Below are positions 1 through 7,337 of a stretch of DNA of 64,000 nucleotides, piece after piece. A model generated the notes under the pieces. That model saw only the letters and a program-made list of their open reading frames with translations. It did no database searches and was not told where the DNA came from. The stretch comes from CAYQUO01 sp964420835 (GTDB lineage Bacteria; Chloroflexota; Anaerolineae; Anaerolineales; Anaerolineaceae). Numbering within the stretch: position 1 is the first letter of the stretch; every line of letters starts with the position of its first letter. The translations under genes were made by a program, and so were the position numbers. The stretch is from positions 248,001 to 312,000 of the forward strand of contig CAYQUO010000001.1 in assembly GCA_964420835.1 (NCBI GenBank). The letters run 5' to 3'.

Positions 1-2
1 AG

Positions 3-596
3 ATCCCCCGTGCGGATGACGCCATGAAGCAGGGCAGGTGGCTCAAGAAGGAGTTGGAGGGCGGTGAACTGTGGAACAAAACCCTTGGCATCATTGGCTT
101 CGGCCGCATTGGCCAGGCCGTGGCAAGCCGTGCGGCTGCTTTTGACATGAAAGTGCTGGCGTATGATCCGGTCCTTCAGCCGGAACAGATCAAGGCTGGC
201 GGCGGTGAACCGGTGACCCTGCAGAGGCTTTTTGCCGGCTCGGATATCATCACCCTGCATGTTCCACTGAACGACTCAACCCGGGGCATGCTCAACACGG
301 CCGCATTTCAGGCCATGAAGGTTGGTGTGCGCATCGTCTGCGCCGCCCGCGGCGGCATCATCGATGAGACCGCCCTGCTGGCCGCCCTCGACGTTGGCCA
401 TGTTGCCGCTGCCGCGCTGGATGTCTATGCTGAAGAACCTCCCGGCAGGACCAGTCTCGTGGAACACCCCAATGTCATTTGCACGCCACATATTGGCGCT
501 CAAACCCACGAGGCGCAGCAGCGGGCGGCAGCCGACATCTCCACCGAAGTGCTGAACGCCCTTGAAGGCAGACCCCTTCGCTGGAAGGTTACCTAA
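3..596 (+). CDS. D-isomer-specific 2-hydroxyacid dehydrogenase (SerA-like), 5'-truncated
   Basis: C-terminal part of an NAD-dependent D-2-hydroxyacid dehydrogenase. The reading frame is open to the left edge of the window, so the gene begins outside it; an in-frame ATG at 24 is probably internal. The Rossmann glycine motif GFGRIGQAV is followed by an acidic residue in AYDP. The catalytic Arg lies in CAARGGIIDE, the conserved Glu in YAEEPP and the catalytic His in TPHIGAQ. This layout fits phosphoglycerate dehydrogenase (first step of serine synthesis), but substrate cannot be fixed without the N-terminal domain. There is no C-terminal ACT domain, so this is the short form. An intrinsic terminator follows. 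Confidence 0.85.
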   Translation: MPRADDAMKQGRWLKKELEGGELWNKTLGIIGFGRIGQAVASRAAAFDMKVLAYDPVLQPEQIKAGGGEPVTLQRLFAGSDIITLHVPLNDSTRGMLNTAAFQAMKVGVRIVCAARGGIIDETALLAALDVGHVAAAALDVYAEEPPGRTSLVEHPNVICTPHIGAQTHEAQQRAAADISTEVLNALEGRPLRWKVT

Positions 597-621
597 GCAG
601 TGAAACCCATTTCGCGCATCA

Positions 622-660
622 GCCCCCGAAACGCCTCCGGGCTTGGGGGTTTTTCCATTT
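622..660 (+). terminator. Rho-independent terminator after the dehydrogenase
   Basis: C-rich arm CCCCC and G-rich arm GGGGG enclose a short loop and run directly into TTTTT. It separates the dehydrogenase from the carboxypeptidase promoter. Confidence 0.6.
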
Positions 661-673
661 GGAGGAAAATGGA

Positions 674-679
674 TACAAT
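674..679 (+). promoter_or_regulatory. -10 element TACAAT (GGATACAAT) for the carboxypeptidase
   Basis: TACAAT preceded by GGA lies 33 bases before the chosen start at 712. No good TTGACA is visible 16-18 bases upstream. The same GG-N-TACAAT pattern recurs before several other genes in this window. Confidence 0.4.
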
Positions 680-711
680 TAGGACAGCACCAACCAAAGA
701 TGGGAGGCAGC

Positions 712-2214
712 ATGTCCGATAAATTACAGGAATTGAAGAACATCCTTTACCAGGTGAACGATCTGGACAACGCCCAGGCCCTGCTGGACTGGGACCAGCA
801 GACACAAATGCCGCCCGGCGGCGCCCAGGACCGCGGCAACCAGATGTCCACGCTGGCTTCGCTGCGCCACGGGATCTTCACCTCCCGGCGCACCGCCGAA
901 CTGCTCGAGGCGCTGGAGCCATCCCGGGTCTCCATGGACCCTGATGATGACGACGCCTGCCTGCTGCGTGTTACCCGCCGCCTGTACGACAAGGCTGCCA
1001 AAGTCAGCCCGGAATGGGTGGCCGAGTTTTCAAAGGTGACCACCCTGGCCCACAGCGCCTGGGAGCAGGCGCGGGAAAAAAGCGATTTCGCCATCTTTAA
1101 GCCACACCTGGAGCGCGTGGTGGCCCTGCGCAGGGAATATTCGGCCTTTTTTGCCCCTTACGAGCATATATATGACCCTCAGTTGGATGATTTTGAGCCC
1201 GGCCTCAAGACCCGCCAGGTGCAGGCCGTGTTCGACATTCTGCGGCCGGCGCAGGTGGAGTTGGTTCAGCAGATCGCCGGGCGGCCGCAGGTGGATGATG
1301 CGTTCCTCCGGCAGCACTTCCCGCCTGAAAAGCAGCAGGAATTCGGCCGGCAGGTGATCACCCGCTTTGGTTACGACTGGCAGCGCGGCCGGCTGGACAC
1401 ATCGGCCCACCCCTTCACCACCAGTTTCGGCCTGGGTGATGTGCGCATCACCACCCGCTTTGACCCCGGCTACCTGCCCCAGGCGCTCCTGGGCATGTTC
1501 CACGAATGCGGGCACGCCCTCTACGACCAGGGCTACAACCCCGCCCTACGCCGCACACCCCTGGGCGGCGGTGCCTCCATGGCCTTCCATGAAAGCCAGT
1601 CGCGGCTGTGGGAGAACCTGGTGGGCCTCTCGCGGCCCTTCTGGGCGCACTTCCTCCCCCGGCTGCAGGAGATCTTCCCATCCCAATTGGCCGGGGTCAG
1701 CCTGGAGGCGTTCTACCGCGGGATCAACCGGGTGGAGCCTTCGCTCATCCGCGTGGAGGCCGACGAGGCCACCTACAACCTCCACATCATGCTGCGACTG
1801 GAACTGGAGATCGCCCTCATCGAGGGAAGCCTGCAGGTGGCTGACCTGCCGGAGGCCTGGAACAGCCGCATGCAGGCCTTCCTTGGGCTTGTCCCGCCGG
1901 ACGACGCCCGCGGCGTCCTGCAGGATATTCACTGGTCCGGCGGAAGCATGGGCTATTTCCCCACCTATGCCCTGGGGAACCTGGTCTCGGCCCAACTCTG
2001 GGAGTGCATCCACAAAGACCTGCCCGCGCTTGAGGAGGACATACGCCACGGTGAATTCGCCGGGCTGCTGGACTGGCTGCGCCGGAACGTCCACCGCCAC
2101 GGTGCCAAGTTCGAGCCGCAGGACCTGCTCCGGCGTGTCAGCGGGTCGGGGATAGACCCGCAGCCCTATTTACGCTACCTGCAAGGCAAGTTCGGGGAGA
2201 TCTACCGCCTGTGA
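712..2214 (+). CDS. M32 family metallocarboxypeptidase (carboxypeptidase Taq)
   Basis: Cytosolic zinc carboxypeptidase of about 500 residues, the usual M32 length, which removes C-terminal amino acids from peptides. The zinc motif HECGH is at residues 264-268 and the M32 hallmark HESQSR begins at residue 293. The start at 712 (MSDKLQEL) is chosen because GGGAGG lies just upstream; an in-frame ATG at 643 would extend back through the preceding terminator. The stop overlaps the GTG start of the next gene by 4 bases. Family assignment is firm; the physiological peptide substrate is unknown. Confidence 0.93.
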   Translation: MSDKLQELKNILYQVNDLDNAQALLDWDQQTQMPPGGAQDRGNQMSTLASLRHGIFTSRRTAELLEALEPSRVSMDPDDDDACLLRVTRRLYDKAAKVSPEWVAEFSKVTTLAHSAWEQAREKSDFAIFKPHLERVVALRREYSAFFAPYEHIYDPQLDDFEPGLKTRQVQAVFDILRPAQVELVQQIAGRPQVDDAFLRQHFPPEKQQEFGRQVITRFGYDWQRGRLDTSAHPFTTSFGLGDVRITTRFDPGYLPQALLGMFHECGHALYDQGYNPALRRTPLGGGASMAFHESQSRLWENLVGLSRPFWAHFLPRLQEIFPSQLAGVSLEAFYRGINRVEPSLIRVEADEATYNLHIMLRLELEIALIEGSLQVADLPEAWNSRMQAFLGLVPPDDARGVLQDIHWSGGSMGYFPTYALGNLVSAQLWECIHKDLPALEEDIRHGEFAGLLDWLRRNVHRHGAKFEPQDLLRRVSGSGIDPQPYLRYLQGKFGEIYRL

Positions 2215-3374
2215 AGCGTGGCTGGAACTGCAGGTGGATGACCTGGAAGAGGCTGTTGCCGGGTGGCATGCTGCTGTTGGCAATGGCCGGCCTTTCCGCC
2301 TGCACATCGGTGGAGGAGTTCGTGGCGTTGTACGTCAGCCCCACCCCCACGGCCACCGCCAGTTCAACCCCCAGCGTGACCGCCAGCCCCAGCCCCACGG
2401 ATACCTCCACACCGAGCGAAACGCCCCTGCCCAGCCCCTCGGCAACCTCAACCGCCACCCCGACCAACCCTCCAACGGATACGGCGGAGCCCCCGCCCAC
2501 ACTGCCGCCCGAGGTGGCCACCCTGGTGGCCCTGCTTCCGCCGCTGGAGACCTTCACCCCAACGGCCGGTGAGGGCACAGCCAGCCCCGGCTTGCCGCCC
2601 ACCATCACCCGAACCCCCACCAAAACCAGGCGCCCCAGCCTGACGCCCAGCATCACGCCGAGCAAAACCCCAACCCTGACGCCCACGGCCACCTTCACCC
2701 CCACACCACCCTTTGCCACCCTGAGGCTTCAGCGGCCGGGAAGTTATTCAAAGGTGCTCTCCCCCTTCCAGATCTCCGCCGTGATCTCCCCCGGAGAGGA
2801 CGGCTACCTGGACATCCTTCTCCTCGGCGAGGACGGCCGCACGATCACCGGGAAGCACATCGATTATCACCAGTCAACCCACAGCGCCTTTCTTATCTCG
2901 CCCCTGGTGGAGTTTGCCATCCCCGGCCCGGTTGAGACCGGCCGCCTGATCCTGCAGACGTATGATTTTCAGGGTCGCCTGATGGCCCTCTCCTCGGTGG
3001 ACCTGCTGCTCCTCTCGTTGGGCAGCCCGGAGATCTTCGCCGTACCGGACCTGACGGAGCCCTACCTGGTGCGCTCGCCGAAGAAGAACCAGGTGGTCAG
3101 CGGCGGGCTGCTGCAACTGCAGGCCCTGGCCCGCCCGCTGAACGGCAACCCGCTCATCGTGGAGTTGGTTGATGAGCAGCACAAGGTGGTTGCCCGTGAA
3201 TCCGTGGTCGTTCCTGCGCCATCCGGCGGGTTGAGCCACACCCCGTTTGACCTGAACATTCCGTATTCAATAGAAGAACGCACCCCGGTCCGCATGACCC
3301 TGCGCCAGGAGAGCGCCGAGCGCCTGCCCGGCACCATTGCCCTGGTCAGCCTGCAGGTCGTGCTGGAGCCCTGA
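2211..3374 (+). CDS. Thr/Pro-rich lipoprotein
   Basis: Predicted secreted lipoprotein of 387 residues. A hydrophobic signal ends in the lipobox LSAC with Cys31. Residues about 43-165 are a low-complexity Thr/Pro/Ser stretch (repeated TPT, SPS and TPS units), interrupted by one more ordinary segment, and form an extended linker. The C-terminal 200 residues look like beta-rich domains and are not assignable to a family from sequence alone. GTG at 2211 is used because GGGGAGA lies about 10 bases upstream and the GTGA overlap implies coupling to the carboxypeptidase; ATG at 2238 is an alternative. A structural envelope role is inferred. Confidence 0.75.
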   Translation: MKRGWNCRWMTWKRLLPGGMLLLAMAGLSACTSVEEFVALYVSPTPTATASSTPSVTASPSPTDTSTPSETPLPSPSATSTATPTNPPTDTAEPPPTLPPEVATLVALLPPLETFTPTAGEGTASPGLPPTITRTPTKTRRPSLTPSITPSKTPTLTPTATFTPTPPFATLRLQRPGSYSKVLSPFQISAVISPGEDGYLDILLLGEDGRTITGKHIDYHQSTHSAFLISPLVEFAIPGPVETGRLILQTYDFQGRLMALSSVDLLLLSLGSPEIFAVPDLTEPYLVRSPKKNQVVSGGLLQLQALARPLNGNPLIVELVDEQHKVVARESVVVPAPSGGLSHTPFDLNIPYSIEERTPVRMTLRQESAERLPGTIALVSLQVVLEP

Positions 3375-3383
3375 AGAGGCTGC

Positions 3384-4160
3384 ATGTCACTTACCAGGCG
3401 TGTGGCGATGATATCCCTGGCGCTGGGGACGGCGCTGGCTGCCTTCACCGTCATCTACGGCATGACGCCGCCTGGCCCTTCCGACCTGGCCCTGCAGGCG
3501 CTTTCCGGCACCCCGCTGGTGACTGTTGAGGCCACGAACAACTGGATCCTGCTGCGCCCCACCTTCCAGGAGCCCGTTACCGGGCTGGTCTTTTACCCTG
3601 GGGGACGGGTGGACCACCTGTCCTACCTGCTCGTGCTGCTGCAGGTGGCCGAGGAGGGACACCTGGTGGCCCTCGTACGCATGCCGCTCAACCTGGCCTT
3701 CCTTGCTCCCAACCGTGCCGCGGCCGTGCAGGCAACCCTGCCGGAAGTGCGGTGCTGGGCGGTGGGCGGGCATGCGCTGGGTGGCGCCATGGCCGCCAAT
3801 TACCTCTACACCCACCCCGACGCCGCCGAAGGGCTGGTGCTTTGGGCGGCCCGTCCGGCGGCCTCCAACAGCCTGGCTGACCGCCGGGGCCTGAGGGTGC
3901 TCTCGCTTTTCGCCGGCGAGGACGGCCCGGCCACGGCGGAGGAAGTGGCCGCCTCGCGCCCCCTGTTGCCTGATGATGCCGTCTTCAGCGCCATTGAAGG
4001 CGGCAACAACGCCGGTTTCGGCAGTTATGGGCGCCAGCCGGGAGACCATTTCGCCCCGCTGCCGGTGGAACTGCAGTGGCGGCAGGCAGCCCGAGCCACC
4101 GCCGCCCTCCTGGCTTCGCTGGGGGGAGAACCTTCGGGGTTCAAGCCCGATGATCATTGA
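3384..4160 (+). CDS. Alpha/beta hydrolase-fold protein, probable pseudoenzyme
   Basis: N-terminal hydrophobic segment (residues about 7-25) followed by a single alpha/beta hydrolase domain of the Abhydrolase_5 type. The nucleophile elbow, normally GHSLGG, reads GHALGG, with Ala131 (codon GCG, 3774-3776) replacing Ser. The usual catalytic-His motif GGNHxxFG reads GGNNAGFG, so His is Asn. The acidic residue in AGEDGP is present. Two of three triad residues are therefore missing while the fold motifs (AANYLYTHPDAAEGLVLWA) remain, so a non-catalytic role is inferred. It follows the lipoprotein by 9 bases and precedes two coupled ORFs. GAAGAGG upstream supports ATG 3384. Confidence 0.7.
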   Translation: MSLTRRVAMISLALGTALAAFTVIYGMTPPGPSDLALQALSGTPLVTVEATNNWILLRPTFQEPVTGLVFYPGGRVDHLSYLLVLLQVAEEGHLVALVRMPLNLAFLAPNRAAAVQATLPEVRCWAVGGHALGGAMAANYLYTHPDAAEGLVLWAARPAASNSLADRRGLRVLSLFAGEDGPATAEEVAASRPLLPDDAVFSAIEGGNNAGFGSYGRQPGDHFAPLPVELQWRQAARATAALLASLGGEPSGFKPDDH

Positions 4161-4197
4161 CTGCAGGCAGTTGCGCACCCGGAAGGAGGAAGAATTC

Positions 4198-4359
4198 ATG
4201 CCCAAATACCTCGTTGTTCCAATACATGCCTTTTTGTCCCTGCCCGCCCCGGCGCCGGCCTTCATGTTTACCAACCTGGCGCCCGTGATTCCTGGGATTA
4301 ACATCAAAGAGGAGGCGGAGCGGTACAGGTTCGTTCCCGGCTGGGAGGATGCACCATGA
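4198..4359 (+). CDS. Small hypothetical protein (53 aa), coupled to the next gene
   Basis: Unrecognised. A strong ribosome site (GGAAGGAGGA) lies about 8 bases before ATG 4198, and the stop overlaps the next start as ATGA, a typical sign of translational coupling. The product is Pro/Ala-rich in the middle (LPAPAPAF) with a mildly hydrophobic N-terminus and an acidic C-terminus. It may be a real small protein or only a coupling device for the hydrolase. No homologue is claimed. Confidence 0.4.
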   Translation: MPKYLVVPIHAFLSLPAPAPAFMFTNLAPVIPGINIKEEAERYRFVPGWEDAP

Positions 4360-5588
4360 TCCGCGACCACCAACTCATGCTCGCCCGCCGGCAGGTTGCC
4401 TGGGGGGTTCTCTCCCTGGTCGGCGGCCTTGTGCTTCTTTCCGCCGGGCCGGGGGGCTTCCGGCAGGCCTTCGCCATCCAGGCGCTGGCCTGGGGGGTGA
4501 TCATCGGCGCCAGTGCCCTGGCCGGGCTGCGCCGGGCGGGTTCGCCCTTCGGCGGCGGGGACCCTGACCGCCAGGCCAGGCGGCTTAGAAATGCGCTCCT
4601 GGCCAGCAGCCTGCTGGATGCCTTCTTTGTGGCCGGCGGGCTGGTCATCGCCATCAGCCTGGGCCGACAGGAGCCCTTTGCCGCCGGCAGCGGCTGGGGC
4701 ATTGTCCTGCAGGGGGCCGTCCTGCTGCTGTTGGACCTTACCCATGCCCTCTGGATACCGCCGGAGCCACGGCTGCCGGACCTGGGCTGGTATGCCGGCG
4801 CACAGCATGAGGGCTTCAACCTGCCCGGCACACGGGGGGACGTGCTGCTCCTCCACGGCCTGGCCGGCAGCCCCGACGAGGTGCGACCGCTGGCCGAAGC
4901 CCTGCAGGCCGCCGGCTGGAGCGTGCATGTGCCGCTGCTGCCAGGCCACGGTGCCGAATTCGGCTCCATCCTGCAATGCACCACCCATGGCTGGCTGGAG
5001 GCCGTTGAAGGCGAGGCTGCAGCCTTGCCGGACCATGACCACCCGCCGGTGCTGGTCGGCTTCTCCATGGGCGGGGCACTGGCCCTTTGCACTGCCACCC
5101 AATGCAACCCCCGGGCGCTTGTGCTGCTGGCGCCCTTCTGGCCGCCGGGGAACCGGGCTGTGCGCCTGGCGGGCGGGCTGCTGCGGCTCTTCCTGCCCGC
5201 CGCATTGCCACTGCGCTGGGTGAACCGCCTGCCGGAGGAGCGTTTGCGTGAGGGGTTGCAGGAACTGCTGCCTGAAATGGACCCGGACGACCCCAACCTG
5301 CTGGGCAGGCTGGCGAAGGTGAAGGTGCCGCTGGCCTTTCTGCAGCAGTTCGGGCTGCTTGGGCAGGCCGTGGAAAAGGCAGCCCCGCAGGTGACCTGCC
5401 CGGTGCTCATTGTCCAGGGGGCTGACGACCCCGCTGTGCAGCCGGCCCGCACCCGCCGCCTGGCGGCCCGCCTGGGCAGGCAGCCGGAGTACGTGGAACT
5501 GCCGGGCGGCCATGAGCTCACCCGGCGCGAGCACCCCGCCCACCCCGCCGTCGTCGACACCGTGCTGACGTTCCTGGATCGATTCTAA
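4356..5588 (+). CDS. Membrane-anchored alpha/beta hydrolase (carboxylesterase/monoacylglycerol lipase-like)
   Basis: 410 residues: four predicted membrane segments (about 14-33, 41-58, 84-104, 114-131), then a serine hydrolase domain. The oxyanion motif is LLHGLAGSP; the nucleophile elbow GFSMGG places Ser237; the acid is Asp357 or Asp358 in GADDPAVQP; His386 is in GGHELTRR. The arrangement resembles Est30-type carboxylesterases and monoacylglycerol lipases acting on lipid esters. Unlike the upstream hydrolase-fold protein, the triad is complete. ATGA overlap with the 53-aa ORF suggests coupled translation. Confidence 0.85.
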   Translation: MIRDHQLMLARRQVAWGVLSLVGGLVLLSAGPGGFRQAFAIQALAWGVIIGASALAGLRRAGSPFGGGDPDRQARRLRNALLASSLLDAFFVAGGLVIAISLGRQEPFAAGSGWGIVLQGAVLLLLDLTHALWIPPEPRLPDLGWYAGAQHEGFNLPGTRGDVLLLHGLAGSPDEVRPLAEALQAAGWSVHVPLLPGHGAEFGSILQCTTHGWLEAVEGEAAALPDHDHPPVLVGFSMGGALALCTATQCNPRALVLLAPFWPPGNRAVRLAGGLLRLFLPAALPLRWVNRLPEERLREGLQELLPEMDPDDPNLLGRLAKVKVPLAFLQQFGLLGQAVEKAAPQVTCPVLIVQGADDPAVQPARTRRLAARLGRQPEYVELPGGHELTRREHPAHPAVVDTVLTFLDRF

Positions 5589-5625
5589 AAGGGGCGCCTT
5601 TCAGGCGTATGAAGGCCCGGGGAAG

Positions 5626-5690
5626 CACCCCGCAGGGGAGGGGGGTGCCGGGGTTTTGTATTCGTTTATTCGATTTTTTGTTTTTTCGAA
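5626..5690 (+). terminator. Probable intrinsic terminator after the hydrolase operon
   Basis: GCACCCC pairs with GGGGTGC across a G-rich loop and is followed by a long T-rich stretch (TTTTG, TTTATT, TTTTTTG). The stem is short (7 bp), so strength is uncertain. Confidence 0.45.
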
Positions 5691-6389
5691 GCATTTTTAT
5701 GGTGGCCGGGGAGGTGGAAGCCAGGGCGCACGCTGGTCGCCACCCCGGGAGGCCGGACGGCCGCGCTGCCAGGCAAGGCGGGGTGATCGACCCCGGGAGG
5801 TGCCTCTGCTGGGGCTGACGAGGGTTGTCATCTGGCCGGGCGGAACTCGTTCCGCTTTTGCCCATGCAGGGTGCCGGTCGGATGGCAATGGTGTTGCCGG
5901 GCTGCGCCCCATATTAGCGGGGAGGTTGTTGCATGGGCATGGTTGAGTTAATATAGCACATAAGTTCTATTTTGACAAGGGGGAATTTTGGGGAGGGGAA
6001 ATGAAAGAGGAACAACCATCTACGAACCCATGCAGCAAGGAGACTCCGGAACAGTACAACAGGGCTCTTCGAGGTTGATCCAGATGAACCCGCCCCATTG
6101 CATGGCAAGGATACTCTCAACCGCCACCCGCCATAGGATGCTTTCCGGGATCCCATGTTAACGCCAAGTTTTATTGTCGGTTGATTTTTATGACTGTAAC
6201 CCAGGGAAAAAACAGGATTGAATTTTCCCCTGAAAGCGCGATAATGAAGGGAAACCGGGAGCGGCCGCCGAGCGTTTGCTCCCGGTATGGCCGGTCAAAT
6301 TGTTGAACGGAACAGTTTTCTGAGTCGGAAAATTGACCGTAAAGACCCTGCAGGTATTGGAAACCAAGGGGACGGGAAAAGGAGGAGGC
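5691..6389. other. 700-base intergenic region with no convincing long gene
   Basis: The first 230 bases are G+C-rich with no plausible start and ribosome site. The sequence then becomes A+T-richer around 5940-6010 and 6155-6345, as expected of promoter DNA. One short ORF with a good ribosome site begins at 6001. Nothing else supportable was seen on either strand. Confidence 0.5.
6001..6078 (+). CDS. Possible 25-residue small protein
   Basis: ATG 6001 is preceded by GGGGAGGGGAA, an unusually strong ribosome site, in an A+T-rich stretch with a possible promoter (TTGCAT near 5930, TATAGC about 17 bases later). The product begins MKEEQPSTNPCSKE and ends at TGA 6076. It has no hydrophobic segment. 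The ORF may be chance; it is listed only because of the ribosome site. Confidence 0.2.
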   Translation: MKEEQPSTNPCSKETPEQYNRALRG

Positions 6390-7325
6390 ATGGGAAAGCG
6401 TTTGTTACTGATCCTGCTGATGGCAGGCCTGGTTCTGGTTGCCTGTGAGCCCCAACAGAAAGCGGCACAAGTGCTGGTGGGCGCCAACAACCAGACCTGG
6501 TTCGACGCGCCGCTGGAGGGCGACAACCTTCCGCTGGCGTCCTACGAGATCGTTCTGCACGCCTATATCAAGGGGGGTGTGTCGCAGGTGGAGTTGAACG
6601 CCAACGGGGCGTTGTTGGCGAACCTGACCCCTTCAACAACGGAGGGCAACCTGGCGACCTTTAAATACCTATGGACCCCGGCCGGCCACGGAAACTACAC
6701 CCTGACAGCGCGGGCCGAGGGCGGGGGAGGCTGGGGCGAGTACGCCATGGTGAACGTGAGCATTGCGGACTTCATACAGACGCCCACGATCACCCCCACG
6801 ACCACCGTCACAGAGCCGCCGACCATCACCCCGACGGCCACACCAACCATCACCCAAACGCTGCCAGCCGAGGTGACCTTCAGCCGCTCGGTATCGACGG
6901 GCGAGTTCTCCAATGGCAACTGCCAGCCCAACCAGATCACGGTTACGGTGCAGGTTTCCGACCCGGCGCAGGTGAGCGGGGTTGCCCTGTTCCAGAACCT
7001 GGACGGGATAAGCGGCTGGGACGGCGGAACCGCGATGAACCCGCAGGGTGGCGGGTCGTACTCGTTGACCATCTACGGGGACGGTGTGCCCGGGAACAAA
7101 CAGGCACAAAGCGCCACCTGGCTGCACCAGTTGGTGGCCACGGGGACCGGTGGGGCGGTTGTGGGGCGCAGCAGCGTATTCAATGATGTGACCTTCAAGG
7201 CCTGCACGCCGCCGATCGAACCGCCGCGCACTAAAACGCCGCCGGTGATCATCATCCCGACGATGATCATCCCGCCGTTTTTCCCGATCAAATCGCCAAC
7301 TCCCACCCAGGTGATCATTTACTAA
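6390..7325 (+). CDS. Lipoprotein with Ig-like domain and Thr/Pro linker
   Basis: 311-residue predicted lipoprotein: hydrophobic signal ending in VLVAC (Cys19), a beta-sandwich Ig-like segment at about 30-125 (pattern ending WTPAGHGNYTLTARA), a Thr/Pro linker at about 128-155, a second beta-rich segment, and a Pro/Ile-rich tail. ATG 6390 is chosen over the in-frame ATG at 6333 because AAAAGGAGGC lies immediately upstream and it starts the signal peptide properly. The Ig-like part resembles the N-terminal domain of the next gene, 12 bases downstream, so the two probably form a surface operon. Function unknown. Confidence 0.75.
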   Translation: MGKRLLLILLMAGLVLVACEPQQKAAQVLVGANNQTWFDAPLEGDNLPLASYEIVLHAYIKGGVSQVELNANGALLANLTPSTTEGNLATFKYLWTPAGHGNYTLTARAEGGGGWGEYAMVNVSIADFIQTPTITPTTTVTEPPTITPTATPTITQTLPAEVTFSRSVSTGEFSNGNCQPNQITVTVQVSDPAQVSGVALFQNLDGISGWDGGTAMNPQGGGSYSLTIYGDGVPGNKQAQSATWLHQLVATGTGGAVVGRSSVFNDVTFKACTPPIEPPRTKTPPVIIIPTMIIPPFFPIKSPTPTQVIIY

Positions 7326-7337
7326 GGAGGCGCAGCC

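Noticed and set aside
2338..2710. Direct repeats suggestive of a CRISPR or minisatellite
   Set aside because: The repetition is degenerate Thr/Pro/Ser codon usage inside a lipoprotein linker; there are no uniform repeats and spacers.
3387..5543. 718-codon open frame on the minus strand
   Set aside because: It is antisense to three well-supported plus-strand genes, has composition typical of G+C-rich shadow frames and no recognisable domain or ribosome site.
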